A stretch of 64,000 nucleotides of DNA from Dendronalium phyllosphericum CENA369 (GTDB taxonomy: Bacteria > Cyanobacteriota > Cyanobacteriia > Cyanobacteriales > Nostocaceae). The DNA is taken from positions 1 through 64,000 of the forward strand of contig NZ_JAECZA010000004.1 of assembly GCF_016056275.1 (NCBI RefSeq), read 5' to 3'. The notes under the pieces were generated by a model that saw only the letters and a program-made list of their open reading frames with translations, had not been told where the DNA came from and did no database searches. Below, piece after piece: positions 17,422 through 26,029 of the stretch (positions are counted from its first letter, which is position 1; every line of letters starts with the position of its first letter). A program made the translations under genes and the position numbers.

Positions 17422-18819
17422 TTGGATTTTCAGTTTTCTATTCCTTCCCTACCTGAAACTCCCCAGTGTAGTCCTAATCAACTTATTCAGCTTGCAAGTA
17501 ACTTACCAAATGCAACAATATCAATACCAAGTGTTGATAAAGTATTGGAAGCTATTGAACAAAGTAAAGTTGATCTAGTAAGTAAGTTGGACTGGGTTTA
17601 TTGCATCCATGCTAAAGCACAGTGGGATCGGCAAAATATTGACCAAGCTAAAACAACATCAGCAGCCATTTGGAAAATAGCAATTTCTAATTTATGGTTG
17701 CAACATCAGCTATTGTGGCGTTTAGCTCTTTATTATAGTGGTCAACAAGAACAGGTATTAGCAGGGTCTCTGGTTGAATCTTTTGATGTTTTTGCTAATT
17801 CTCACTTAGTTAGTCGCCTGTTACCAGTTAGAATTATTCAGGCGCTTCGCAGTACACAAGCAGGTAGAGAATTGGCAAAGATTGCTTGTGAACAGTGTAT
17901 AACTAAAACTGAACTACTAGACACAATCCGAGAGAATTTACCTGTTTGGATTCCATTATTTAGCCAACTTCTAGAATATATAGCCCCCTATTTCACTACA
18001 ATTATTTCTCCAAATCAGCAGCAGGTGAATTGGCTGTTACGCTGTTTGGATGAAATGTCAGATACTCAGCAAATAAAGGCTGTTAATCATTTGTTAACTA
18101 ATGTTTCTAATAATATAGCAACCAATCATTCTTTACTGGTTGATTGGTTACGAAATAACTATAGAAATAATGAAAATTGGTATAAACTTTCAGAGTCAGC
18201 AAGGCAAAAACTTCGAGAGTGGATTGGAGGTATTAATTATAGTGATTTTCAGAAGTTAGTAAATCTCATATTAAATAGGCTCGATTTACAAGACTTCGAG
18301 TCAAATCAGCTATATAGTCGCAGAAAATTCTGGGCTAACTATAGTAATCGCTTTGAACGGCTTCGCATCTTGTTACCTAAGACATCACAAATTGCTATAG
18401 GGTATCAAATCCAAGGTGATATTGATTTACTAGAGGATGATGGTAGCGACCCGACAGAGGTCTGTATATTTGATTTTGGTAAGTGGTTTGTAGTCGAGTT
18501 CTTTCGCGGAAGAGGTAGTGAGACGCGCCTGTTTCCGAAAAATTCTAGAAATGAGCAAATCCTTTTTGGTGAATCAGCACTTTCAGTCAAGCGGATTCGT
18601 TGTCTGGGTGGCGATAAGCACGATCATGTTTTTCTTTGGCAGGTGCAGGAATTTTCTCCCACTTGGCTTAAAAATCATGGAATTTTGCCTAATCCAAATA
18701 CCCAGCCTTCTAGAAACCCTACAGCAGAGCAATTACGAGAGCGAGAACACAAGCTTGAGCGGTGGAAAAGAGAAATTGAATATTTGGAGCAGGAAGCTAG
18801 AGTCTACGCACAAAGTTAA
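17422..18819 (+). CDS. zorC: ZorC-like EH_signature-domain protein
   Basis: The 465-aa product starts at TTG 17422, eight bases after a good AAAGGAG ribosome site and 14 nt after the ZorB-like stop. The N-terminal two-thirds is helical. From about residue 300 there is RRKFWANYSNRFERLRILLP, then KWFVVEFFRGRG with Glu359, then GDKHDHVFLWQ with His400 and His402, followed by a charged helical end. The FW-x-x-Y block and the conserved Glu and His fit the EH_signature family (PF15611), which defines ZorC of type I Zorya, a DNA-binding component. Assignment rests on these motifs and on gene order. No zorD follows; the next gene is a small secreted protein on the other strand. Confidence 0.75.
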   Translation: MDFQFSIPSLPETPQCSPNQLIQLASNLPNATISIPSVDKVLEAIEQSKVDLVSKLDWVYCIHAKAQWDRQNIDQAKTTSAAIWKIAISNLWLQHQLLWRLALYYSGQQEQVLAGSLVESFDVFANSHLVSRLLPVRIIQALRSTQAGRELAKIACEQCITKTELLDTIRENLPVWIPLFSQLLEYIAPYFTTIISPNQQQVNWLLRCLDEMSDTQQIKAVNHLLTNVSNNIATNHSLLVDWLRNNYRNNENWYKLSESARQKLREWIGGINYSDFQKLVNLILNRLDLQDFESNQLYSRRKFWANYSNRFERLRILLPKTSQIAIGYQIQGDIDLLEDDGSDPTEVCIFDFGKWFVVEFFRGRGSETRLFPKNSRNEQILFGESALSVKRIRCLGGDKHDHVFLWQVQEFSPTWLKNHGILPNPNTQPSRNPTAEQLREREHKLERWKREIEYLEQEARVYAQS

Positions 18820-18869
18820 AAAGTATTTTATATACTCTTATTACAGTTAAACTTTACTCAGCAATATAA

Positions 18870-18890
18870 AGGCACAGCATTGCTGTGCCT
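18870..18890. terminator. Hairpin between convergent genes
   Basis: AGGCACAGC and GCTGTGCCT form a perfect 9-bp stem with a 3-nt loop, 50 nt after the zorC-like stop and before the end of the minus-strand gene at 18918. The minus-strand side has a weak T-rich tail. Probably a shared terminator. Confidence 0.6.
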
Positions 18891-18917
18891 CTAAAATATC
18901 TATAACTTTTAACTTTA

Positions 18918-19196
18918 TCAAAAGCCGACAGATGGCAGCTTGCCTTGTAGCATCTGTAATTTAGCTTGAACGCAACTAGCACAATTGCAACCAATTCCAT
19001 CGCCATTAGGATTGGATGCCAAAGTCAACTTTGGTGCTGCCAAATTAGTATGCTGCGTAGATACTACCGCGATCGCTTCTGTAGCGGGTGCAGATTTTAG
19101 ACTCAATGCTTTGGCTGGATTGGCTACCAATAGTATAGATGCGAGAAATAAAGGAAAAGCAAGCAAAATCAATTTGATTATCTTCATAATTGACAT
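18918..19196 (-). CDS. Small secreted protein with C-terminal Cys cluster
   Basis: The 92-aa product has a hydrophobic signal peptide (IIKLILLAFPLFLASILLVA, likely cleavage after AKA) and a short mature part ending with GIGCNCASCVQAKLQML. The three cysteines in CNCASC suggest a metal or disulfide site in the periplasm or lumen. An internal ATG at 19187 (MKIIKL) is an equally good start. No named family was recognised. It stands alone between convergent zorC and the WD40 gene. Confidence 0.7.
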   Translation of the reverse strand: MSIMKIIKLILLAFPLFLASILLVANPAKALSLKSAPATEAIAVVSTQHTNLAAPKLTLASNPNGDGIGCNCASCVQAKLQMLQGKLPSVGF

Positions 19197-19292
19197 CTAG
19201 ATAGTATTGTTGATACAGCATAGCCAATTTATTGACTACCTTCAACCTCGAACACTTAGTATTGCTTAACTTTGTCCGAATCCTTGACAAAG

Positions 19293-20324
19293 TTACACTT
19301 TTGACAATAGGAGTAATTCGCCTTTTTCGCCACCTGCGGCTAGAAACTCGCCTTGGGGATGCCAAGCTAGACTAGAAAAACCTGCTGAAACACCCGTGAT
19401 AATTTGGGCTACTTGCTTGGCATCGTTCCACAAACATAACCAGCCATCAGCAGCAGCAGAAGCCAGGAAAAAGCTTTTGGGTGCAAAGCCGATCGCAGCG
19501 ATCGCATCTACATGATTAGTTAAAACTCGCGCTTCCCAGCCCAAAGAGTCATCTTCTAACTTTTCCCAAACTACGATACCTTCAACGCTGGAAGATGCCA
19601 GTATTGGTGCACCTAGATTTGTGGTAGCTTCTGACCATGCCAGTTGGCGAATTTTACCAGGGAAGCCACGCATTACCCAAGGGTCGGGGTTGTTCCATTC
19701 TAAAACGGTGACGCTGCGATCCATGTTGCCAGAAGCGAGGAATTTGCCATCTGGCGACCAAGCCATTGCTACGCTGACAGTTGACATAGACAAGATGTAT
19801 GGTTCCTCATCCCAGTCTTGACTGTGCCAAATCTTGACTCCTTTGTAACCACTAATAGCTAAATATTGTCCATCTTTACGCCAATCAATACCCAACACTG
19901 AGGAATTGTCAAAATTCAGCGTGACGGCAATTTCACGGGTATCTGCATTCCACACTTGAACGTAACGCCCTAAACTAAAAGCTAGTTGGTTGCCAGTGTG
20001 ACTCCAAGCCAGCTTATCTACCCATACTGGGGCATTTTCTAAAGTGGCAATTAATTCAGTTTCCTGCCAGATTTTGACTTTTCCATCCTGTCCGCCAACA
20101 GCTAAAAACTTGCCATCTGGCGAACAAGCAAGGCAATCCACTGATTTACCATTACCAGCCTGCAACGTTGTGAGTTCGCCATCATTCCACAGCACTACTT
20201 CCCCAGCAGCGGAAGTCGCGGCGAGAGTTTTACCCTCTGGCGACCAAGCGATCGCAGTTACATAATCTGAAAGCGTCCCTGAATAGTATTGTTTAAATTC
20301 TTTGGGTGTAGTTGTAGAGCTCAT
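19293..20324 (-). CDS. WD40-repeat beta-propeller protein
   Basis: The 343-aa product is built of about seven or eight WD40 repeats, for example ITAIAWSPEGK-like, CLACSPDGKFLAVGG, VKIWQE, AWSPDGKFLASGN and GFAPKSFFLASAAADGWLCLW. There is no signal peptide or extra domain, so it should be a cytosolic single propeller acting as a binding scaffold. It lies 130 nt downstream of the COG0523 GTPase gene on the same strand with a repeat between them, so the two may be co-transcribed from the Zur-type promoter. A metal-chaperone partnership is inferred from this only. Confidence 0.88.
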   Translation of the reverse strand: MSSTTTPKEFKQYYSGTLSDYVTAIAWSPEGKTLAATSAAGEVVLWNDGELTTLQAGNGKSVDCLACSPDGKFLAVGGQDGKVKIWQETELIATLENAPVWVDKLAWSHTGNQLAFSLGRYVQVWNADTREIAVTLNFDNSSVLGIDWRKDGQYLAISGYKGVKIWHSQDWDEEPYILSMSTVSVAMAWSPDGKFLASGNMDRSVTVLEWNNPDPWVMRGFPGKIRQLAWSEATTNLGAPILASSSVEGIVVWEKLEDDSLGWEARVLTNHVDAIAAIGFAPKSFFLASAAADGWLCLWNDAKQVAQIITGVSAGFSSLAWHPQGEFLAAGGEKGELLLLSKV

Positions 20325-20403
20325 AGCTGTGGGAGATTGGGGACTGGTGACTGGGGATTAGGGATTGGGGACTGGGAACTAAGAACAAAGAGAATAATAA
20401 CTG

Positions 20404-20437
20404 ACTCTTGTACAGACGCGATTAATCGCGTCTCTAC
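20404..20437. repeat. Palindromic repeat GACGCGATTAATCGCGTC, copy 2
   Basis: ACTCTTGTACAGACGCGATT followed by AATCGCGTCTCTAC matches the copies at 43816-43849 and, on the other strand, 50775-50804. It sits between the WD40 gene and the GTPase gene. A tract of GGGGACTGGGGATTAGGGATT lies just before it. Confidence 0.8.
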
Positions 20438-20454
20438 GGCAACTGACTCAGCAC

Positions 20455-21438
20455 TCAGCACTCAGCACTTTCAAGACAAGCACGAAAATCTTGTTTCAGT
20501 TGGGCTTCATCAAGATTACGACCGATGAAGACTAATTCGTTTTTAGGAGTTTCGTTCGGTTTCCAGGGGCGATCGGGTCTGCCATCAAATATCATATGCA
20601 CCCCTTGGAACACAAATCTATTATCTTCTCCAGCAATATTTAAAATTCCTTTCATCCGGAAGATATCTGGCCCTTGGGTACGCAGTAATTCAGAAAGCCA
20701 AGCGTGTAATTTTTCTCCATCGACTGCGCCTGCTTCTACTAAAGCCACGGAAAAAACGCTTTCATCGTGTTCGTGGGCATCTTCACCTAAGAAATTTGGA
20801 TCGATTTCTAAAGCGCGGTCTAAATCAAAAGCTTTCACTCCCAAAAGGGCATCCATTTCTAGTTCGGAGTTGCGGGTACGGTAGATTTTAGCCATAGCAT
20901 TCATCGCCCGAATCCGTTTTTCTAATTCATCTAACTCTGCTGGCGCTACTAAATCAGTTTTATTAAGTAAAATTACATCAGCAAAGGCAATCTGTTCTTG
21001 TGCTTCGTCTGCATCCCAGTGTTGCCAAATATGTTTAGCATCTACAACTGTAATCACTGCATCTAAAGACAGTTGTCCTTGCAAATCTTCATCCACAAAG
21101 AATGTCTGAATAACTGGTGCGGGATCGGCTAATCCAGTAGTTTCAATTACTAAGTGGTCAAACTTATCGCGCCGCTTCATTAAATTGCCGATGATGCGAA
21201 TCAAATCGCCGCGCACCGTACAACAGATGCAGCCATTGTTCATTTCAAATATTTCTTCATCTGCATCAATAACCAATTGATTATCAATGCCTACTTCCCC
21301 AAATTCATTTACAATCACAGCAACTTTTTTGCCGTGTTCGTAGGTGAGAATGTGATTGAGTAGGGTCGTTTTACCTGCTCCCAAATAGCCAGTCAGAACA
21401 GTAACGGGAACTGAATTTGTAATTACGTCAGCTACCAT
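20455..21438 (-). CDS. CobW/COG0523 family GTP-binding metallochaperone
   Basis: The 327-aa product has the Walker A loop TGYLGAGKTTLLNHIL, a switch region EFGEVGIDNQLV, the COG0523 metal motif CICC in NGCICCTVRGDL, Walker B IETTGLADPAP and guanine motif LLNKTDLV. A C-terminal CobW_C domain ends FIGRNLDEAQLKQDF. COG0523 proteins use GTP to load metals, and Zur-regulated members (ZNG1/ZigA/YeiR group) are thought to deliver zinc to priority enzymes in scarcity. Here a perfect Zur-like palindrome lies 30 bp upstream of the start, so this member is probably of the zinc class and not cobalamin synthesis. No cobalamin gene is in the window. Confidence 0.92.
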   Translation of the reverse strand: MVADVITNSVPVTVLTGYLGAGKTTLLNHILTYEHGKKVAVIVNEFGEVGIDNQLVIDADEEIFEMNNGCICCTVRGDLIRIIGNLMKRRDKFDHLVIETTGLADPAPVIQTFFVDEDLQGQLSLDAVITVVDAKHIWQHWDADEAQEQIAFADVILLNKTDLVAPAELDELEKRIRAMNAMAKIYRTRNSELEMDALLGVKAFDLDRALEIDPNFLGEDAHEHDESVFSVALVEAGAVDGEKLHAWLSELLRTQGPDIFRMKGILNIAGEDNRFVFQGVHMIFDGRPDRPWKPNETPKNELVFIGRNLDEAQLKQDFRACLESAEC

Positions 21439-21467
21439 ACTCTAAATGCCTCTTGTCCTACCTTATG

Positions 21468-21480
21468 GATAATCATTATC
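21468..21480 (-). promoter_or_regulatory. Zur box before the COG0523 gene
   Basis: GATAATCATTATC is a perfect 6-1-6 inverted repeat and matches the cyanobacterial Zur operator core. It lies 30 bp before the GTPase ATG, in promoter position. Confidence 0.78.
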
Positions 21481-21599
21481 ACCCATAATAAATGTTTTTT
21501 TCAGAAGTGTAGGGGGGAGTAGGGGGAGATGAGGGAGAATAACTTCCAACTTCTACCTCCTGACAACTGACCCCTAAATCAGCATTTTCTTCAACTTTA

Positions 21600-22127
21600 T
21601 TAGCGATGGTGCATTAACCAATACCATCCCGAACCTTCACGGGTTAACCAAGAAGAATCCTTAAATTCTGTATGGTTGTCGTCTAAGTGGGGATTGTAGT
21701 TCGGGTAATTAGAAAAATCTGAGCCGTCTTGCACGCGAATTTTGACATTGCGACAACTGCCCTCTATTTCAATAGTGACAGTTTCATTGCGATCGCTAAC
21801 ATCGGATCTTAAAAGGCTATCTCTGATGATACGCCGCTTTCTCTCTTCTTTCTGCTGACTTTTAGAAACACAACGCACTCTCACCAATGAATTGTCATTA
21901 GGATTATCCAACAAATAAGGTAGGATTTGCGAATCACGAATTGTACGAGATGGAGTCTCAGCACTTGCTAAAGATGTTATACATAGCGATAGTATGGTAC
22001 TGAGAGTCATAATTCTTCCACTTGTCTTCAAAATGGTAAGTGGGAAATGGATAGCAAGGAGTAAAGAAGAGGAATTTTTATCCTGTGTTATGAATAATTG
22101 CCTGTAGAAGTCTAGCTTGCTTTTCAT
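21600..22127 (-). CDS. Secreted hypothetical protein
   Basis: The ORF from 22127 gives 175 aa with an AGGA site before it. An inner ATG at 22010 with GGAAG before it gives 136 aa opening MTLSTILSLCITSLASAETP, which is a clean signal peptide; either start leaves the same mature protein after SLASA. The mature part has RVRCVSKSQQKEERKRR and EIEGSCRNVKIRVQDG, so it is basic with two cysteines that may form a disulfide, and it ends in aromatic SGWYWLMHHR. No family was recognised. Confidence 0.6.
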   Translation of the reverse strand: MKSKLDFYRQLFITQDKNSSSLLLAIHFPLTILKTSGRIMTLSTILSLCITSLASAETPSRTIRDSQILPYLLDNPNDNSLVRVRCVSKSQQKEERKRRIIRDSLLRSDVSDRNETVTIEIEGSCRNVKIRVQDGSDFSNYPNYNPHLDDNHTEFKDSSWLTREGSGWYWLMHHR

Positions 22128-22280
22128 AATTTTTCCTAATGAAAATAAAGCAATTGCCAGGGTGCTGACCCCGGCGTTTCGACAATCAAAAAAAATTAAC
22201 GACTCAAAATCTTGTACTTTATCAACTTAAAAATGACAGGTTTTAATCAGACAAAGACAAATCTGAAAACTGACAACTAA

Positions 22281-22931
22281 TTACTTATCTTCTAGTAGTT
22301 GGTTGACCTGTTGTCCGCGACGACCAGTTTTGATTTCATAGCGGCGAGTAAGGTTATCTTCGTAGTTCATATCTCTAGCAGCGGCGGAGTTCACAAAAGC
22401 ATCGCAATTTTTTCCTTGAACTACTGTCGAAGAACTATTGGTTTTTTCTTCGTTGCGGTTGCTGCGTTGATCTTTAGAATCACTGTTATTTTGGCTACCT
22501 TGGCTAGCACCACTGCCGCTAACACCAATACCTAAGAAGCTAACACCACCGCCACCGCCATCATTATGGCTGCGCGAAGAACTGGAACGAGTGCTAGTAG
22601 AAGTTGCTAGAGCAAGTTTGGTAGAACTGCTGTTGGTGTTGTTACCTAAGCCAACATCACTACATAGGGCGCGAGGGTCATTTGCCAAAGTTTTCGGATC
22701 TACCCAAGATTGATGGTCGCCTAATCCTTGGACTTCAGTATTACCAACAGGATTGCTGGGTGTAGTAGAAGTGTTGCCTGTTCCATTACCTAAAACGGCT
22801 CCAGGAATCACATTCACTGGCTTAAAGATACCAGCAGGTTGAGCATTAAACGGGCCGGCAAAAGCTGGTAATGTAGATGTTACAAGTGCAGTAGCTGTTA
22901 ACAAAGAACTAGTTAAGTGGCGGAATTTCAT
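22281..22931 (-). CDS. Secreted Ser/Gly/Asn-rich hypothetical protein
   Basis: The start is taken at the second ATG (22931), which has AGGAG seven bases before it; the ATG six bases earlier leaves no room for that site. The 216-aa product has a signal peptide (HLTSSLLTATALVTSTLPAF, cleavage after AFA). The mature region is low in complexity: Asn/Thr/Pro, then a Ser-Arg-Ser-His-Asn stretch, DGGGGGVSFLGIGVSGSGAS and a Ser/Asn/Lys stretch. The C-terminal 45 residues are more ordered (VQGKNCDAFVNSAAARDMNY...) and may be the functional part. No known family. Together with the gene at 21600 it may form a pair of exported proteins, 153 nt apart. Confidence 0.68.
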   Translation of the reverse strand: MKFRHLTSSLLTATALVTSTLPAFAGPFNAQPAGIFKPVNVIPGAVLGNGTGNTSTTPSNPVGNTEVQGLGDHQSWVDPKTLANDPRALCSDVGLGNNTNSSSTKLALATSTSTRSSSSRSHNDGGGGGVSFLGIGVSGSGASQGSQNNSDSKDQRSNRNEEKTNSSSTVVQGKNCDAFVNSAAARDMNYEDNLTRRYEIKTGRRGQQVNQLLEDK

Positions 22932-23142
22932 AGTCATGCTCCTAAAATTTAAGTGTCGGTGTGTATCTTGGGTTTCAATCCCTTCACTTACTCAATAGGT
23001 TGACCTTTATTTGTTTATGCACTCTCCACCTAAATTTTTTTAACCTGCTGCTAACAGTCACAGATGAAGTAGAAGCAAATGCTGAGTTAAAAGTCAGTTG
23101 TCAGGAGGCAGCAGGCAGAAATAATTATTTCTTGTCTTCCCT

Positions 23143-23194
23143 GTCTCCCTCATCCCCCTCATCCCCCTCATCTCCCTCATCTCCCCCTGCTCCC
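23143..23194. repeat. CTCCCTCATCCCCCTCAT tandem repeat
   Basis: A run of 9-bp units (CTCCCTCAT, CCCCCTCAT) fills this spacer. Related tracts occur at 49512-49556 and, on the other strand, at 21512-21535 and 43707-43760. It is a usual Nostocales spacer repeat. Confidence 0.75.
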
Positions 23195-23292
23195 TTGCCT
23201 ACCTAAATTTATCCCACTTTTATACAATGCCTGTTACTTCGCTTCCAGAATTGGGATTAATAGGGTGATAATTTCGTTGTTTTACCCAAACT

Positions 23293-23877
23293 ATGCAGTA
23301 TCCTCTAGAACTCACCTTTAAATTCTGGGCATTAGCTCCACAAATATCTGTTGTTGATGCTCAGAACAATTTGGCTTTCTATGTCAAACAAAAACTTTTC
23401 AAGCTTAAAGAAGCAATTACAATTTTTGCCGATGCCGAACAAAGTCGTCCGCTATACTACATTAAAGCCGATCGCATCATCGACTTCTCGGCACGCTATG
23501 ACTTTAGCGATAGCAATGGTACTTATATCGGTTCGGTAAAACGGCGTGGGTTAAAATCTCTTTGGCGGGCGCGCTATGACATCTTTGATGGCGACGCGAC
23601 TACTCTAAATATCCAGGAGAAAAATCCCTGGGTGAAAATTGCTGATGCGCTCTTTGCAGAAATTCCGATTGTGGGTATGTTCACTGGTTATGTTTTCAAT
23701 CCAGTGTATTTAGTTAGCCGAGCTGATGGCTCGATTGTAATGCGCTTGGAGAAAATCCCTACTTTCCTCTCTAGAAAATTTACCATCAAAGCTGTAGATC
23801 GAATCAGCGATCGCGAAGAGCAGCAAATTCTATTAAGTTTAATGATGATGCTGCTGTTAGAACGAAATCGTGGTTAG
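23293..23877 (+). CDS. LURP-one/Tubby-C-like fold protein
   Basis: The 194-aa product begins MQYPLELTFKFWALAPQISV and shows repeated strand units such as DAQNNLAFYVKQKLFKLKEA, RPLYYIKADRIIDFSARYDF and YIGSVKRRGLKSLWRARYDI. These are typical of the LURP-one/phospholipid-scramblase-like (Tubby C-terminal) fold. Its C-terminal IPIVGMFTGYVFNPVYLVS is hydrophobic and could touch membrane. Family members bind lipids or have unknown roles. It is a lone gene between spacer repeats; short inverted TATGAAG tracts flank its 3' side at 23889 and 24001. Confidence 0.62.
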   Translation: MQYPLELTFKFWALAPQISVVDAQNNLAFYVKQKLFKLKEAITIFADAEQSRPLYYIKADRIIDFSARYDFSDSNGTYIGSVKRRGLKSLWRARYDIFDGDATTLNIQEKNPWVKIADALFAEIPIVGMFTGYVFNPVYLVSRADGSIVMRLEKIPTFLSRKFTIKAVDRISDREEQQILLSLMMMLLLERNRG

Positions 23878-24020
23878 CAAAACTCAAGTATGAAGTATGA
23901 AGTATGAAATTACTCTCATCTAAAGCAATGGGTTATAAGTACCGTAAAATTTGATTTTTTACTCTACTTGCTCTTGAGGTATATACGAGTAAATTCTCAC
24001 TTCATACTTCTTGAGTCTAA

Positions 24021-24962
24021 CTAACCAATTAATTTTTGCCAGGTCATTCCTCCTACAATCCCATCAGCATCTAAACCATTCTGTCTTTGAAATGTCTTAA
24101 TTGCTGCTTCTGTTTGAGGGCCATAGACACCATCAACCTCAACACCTACACGGTATTGCAGATATCTCACAACAGTACCGCCAGCATGGTTGGGTCTGAT
24201 GATGCGTTTAGCTAAAATCAAATTAATTGCATTCCATGTAGTTTCCCCAGCAACTCCTGTTGCTTGAATCCCGGCAATATTTTGAAATTTTTCTATCGCA
24301 GATTTTGTTAACTCATCTAATGAGTTATTTTCTACTAAAGGTTTGCCATTTTTATCGGTTATTTTTAGTCGATTTAAGGATTGTTTCAGTCTAGAGGTTG
24401 TGGTATTTGTATTTTGCTCATCATCTGGAACAGGGGGAACGGGAGTCGTAGGTACTTTACCAGTTAAACCTTTAACGATCGCATTAGAAATTGCTTCAGC
24501 ATTATACAGATTTACATCCTTTTGAGAATCGATAAAGCAACTTTCTACTAAGATCGCTGGCATATTTGTATTTTTCAGAACAAATAAGTGGGAACCACTC
24601 TTAACCCCACGATTAAAAAATCCTAATTTAACGATTTCATCTAAGACAGGTTTGGCAATTTGTCTGCCTTTGTCACTAGTTGCATATACTTCTGTACCAT
24701 TTGCTTGCCCGTTAAAGCAATTAAAATGCAAGGAAACATAAATATCTACATTTGCCGCATTCGCTTTATCGCATCTTTTTGCAAGTGATTCGCGCACTGT
24801 GTTAGCGCTATCTGGCTTACATGAGATTACTTCATGTCCCAAAGTTTTCAACTTAGCTATAACTTTAGTGCCTATCTCCATCGTGAGATTATCTTCAAAT
24901 TTTATCCCTCTAGCCCCAGTATCTGGAGGGCAATTATGCCCGATATCAATACCAAATTTCAT
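24021..24962 (-). CDS. N-acetylmuramoyl-L-alanine amidase with two peptidoglycan-binding domains
   Basis: The 313-aa product starts MKFGIDIGHNCPPDTGARGI. Residues 1-170 form an Amidase_3 zinc amidase: His in DIGHN, Glu in FEDN, His in VSLHFNCFNG and catalytic Glu in LVESCFIDS. Two PG_binding_1 domains follow at about 185-240 and 255-313, with the usual ends WNAINLILA and GIVGGMTWQKL. It should cleave the amide between MurNAc and the stem peptide. No signal peptide is visible, unusual for a housekeeping AmiC, so release would need another route. No other prophage-like gene is near, so a phage lysin origin is not supported. Confidence 0.9.
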   Translation of the reverse strand: MKFGIDIGHNCPPDTGARGIKFEDNLTMEIGTKVIAKLKTLGHEVISCKPDSANTVRESLAKRCDKANAANVDIYVSLHFNCFNGQANGTEVYATSDKGRQIAKPVLDEIVKLGFFNRGVKSGSHLFVLKNTNMPAILVESCFIDSQKDVNLYNAEAISNAIVKGLTGKVPTTPVPPVPDDEQNTNTTTSRLKQSLNRLKITDKNGKPLVENNSLDELTKSAIEKFQNIAGIQATGVAGETTWNAINLILAKRIIRPNHAGGTVVRYLQYRVGVEVDGVYGPQTEAAIKTFQRQNGLDADGIVGGMTWQKLIG

Positions 24963-25360
24963 GTTCTAGTCCTCGGTATATTTGCACCATTTTCAAGATT
25001 CCGGTTTCACATATCAAGTTTAATTTATAGCTATTGAAATTAACCTGATACACATATTGTCTTCGGCAGGATCTCAAATATTGAATTCATATTGTAACAA
25101 AAAATATTTTACATATCTTTATTTACATTAATAACAACACAGCAATTATTAAATTAACTTAAAAAATAACTCCCAGTAAAACTAGATAGCTATAACAATT
25201 TGACATAGTTTAGATACCCGATCTAAAAATACCCTCTAATGTAACCGAGTGTAGCAAGATTTATCAATTCGTGAGGATAGTCTCAAATAATCAAAGTTTC
25301 GGCTGAACTATTCGTCATCATTGAGGTGCGATGAGCGTAAATTCAATAATGGCACTGAAT

Positions 25361-25396
25361 AAAAGACCTCTAGACCTTTTATCTATAGGTCTTTTC
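25361..25396. terminator. Hairpin with T-tract in spacer
   Basis: AAAAGACCT at 25361-25369 pairs with AGGTCTTTT at 25387-25395. The stem works as a terminator in either direction, and on the minus strand lies about 90 nt after the stop of the ORF at 25483. The rest of 24963-25482 is AT-rich with no gene seen. Confidence 0.6.
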
Positions 25397-25482
25397 ATTC
25401 GATCCAACTAATACTCCAAGTAATAGTCGGAGTCAATTTTAGTCCTAACAGATATAAGTTTTAGGGCTTTTATTTGGGTAGG

Positions 25483-25836
25483 CTACTTTTGCTTATCTCT
25501 GTCTATCTCAGAGGTGCTACAAGTTAACCTTTTTAGTCCTCTGGCTTCCTGGTACTGGTTAAGTGCGATCGCCGAGAATGCCATTAGACTAGCGATGTAA
25601 GCAACGTTATAGCCAGCATTCCCAGTTGGCTTAAGTCCATATTTTAGGCACAAATCACGTAGTTCTGAGATAGTTTTACTTTCAAGTTCGGTTCGTATAA
25701 AAGCGACCTCAAACCACTGGAGACTGGTTAAAGATAAGGATTTATTATTTATTTGTAGTAAATTTATAAGTTCAACCCATTTAGCTAAAAGTATTGCAAT
25801 TATGCTTGCTGCAATGCTTGTAGAATAAGGATTAAC
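25483..25836 (-). pseudogene. 118-codon open frame without a start codon, abutting tRNA-Ser
   Basis: The minus strand is open for 118 codons from the base after the tRNA to TAG at 25483-25485. It encodes TSLQWFEVAFIRTELE, KTISELRDLCLKYGLKPTGN and AYIASLMAFSAIALNQYQE, protein-like sequence with a SAP-like helix-turn pattern. There is no ATG, GTG or TTG in the first 60 or more codons. It is most simply a 5'-truncated gene remnant, perhaps trimmed by a recombination at the tRNA gene. Use of a rare start such as ATT cannot be excluded. No family was recognised with confidence. Confidence 0.45.
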
Positions 25837-25922
25837 GGAGAGACAGGGATTTGAACCCTGGAATACGTTGCCGCATTACAGCATTTCCAGTGCTGCGCCT
25901 TAAACCACTCGGCCATCTCTCC
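25837..25922 (-). tRNA. tRNA-Ser (anticodon GGA)
   Basis: The 86-nt minus-strand sequence folds as a class II tRNA. The acceptor GGAGAGA pairs with TCTCTCC, the anticodon arm is CAGCA-CTGGAAA-TGCTG with anticodon GGA, there is a long variable arm, and the T arm has GGTTCAAATCC. It decodes UCC and UCU. CCA is not encoded. Confidence 0.97.
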
Positions 25923-26029
25923 AGTTGTCACGATTTACAATTGTACTCTAAAATCCGAGAAAATGCAAAGATAAAAAAAGACATTTTAGATTTAATCTGT
26001 AAAGTTCTAGTTATAAATCCCGGATTGAG

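Noticed and set aside
24021-24962. Prophage lysin
   Set aside because: No phage structural, integrase or holin gene is nearby; amidase plus PG-binding genes without signal peptides occur in cyanobacterial chromosomes.
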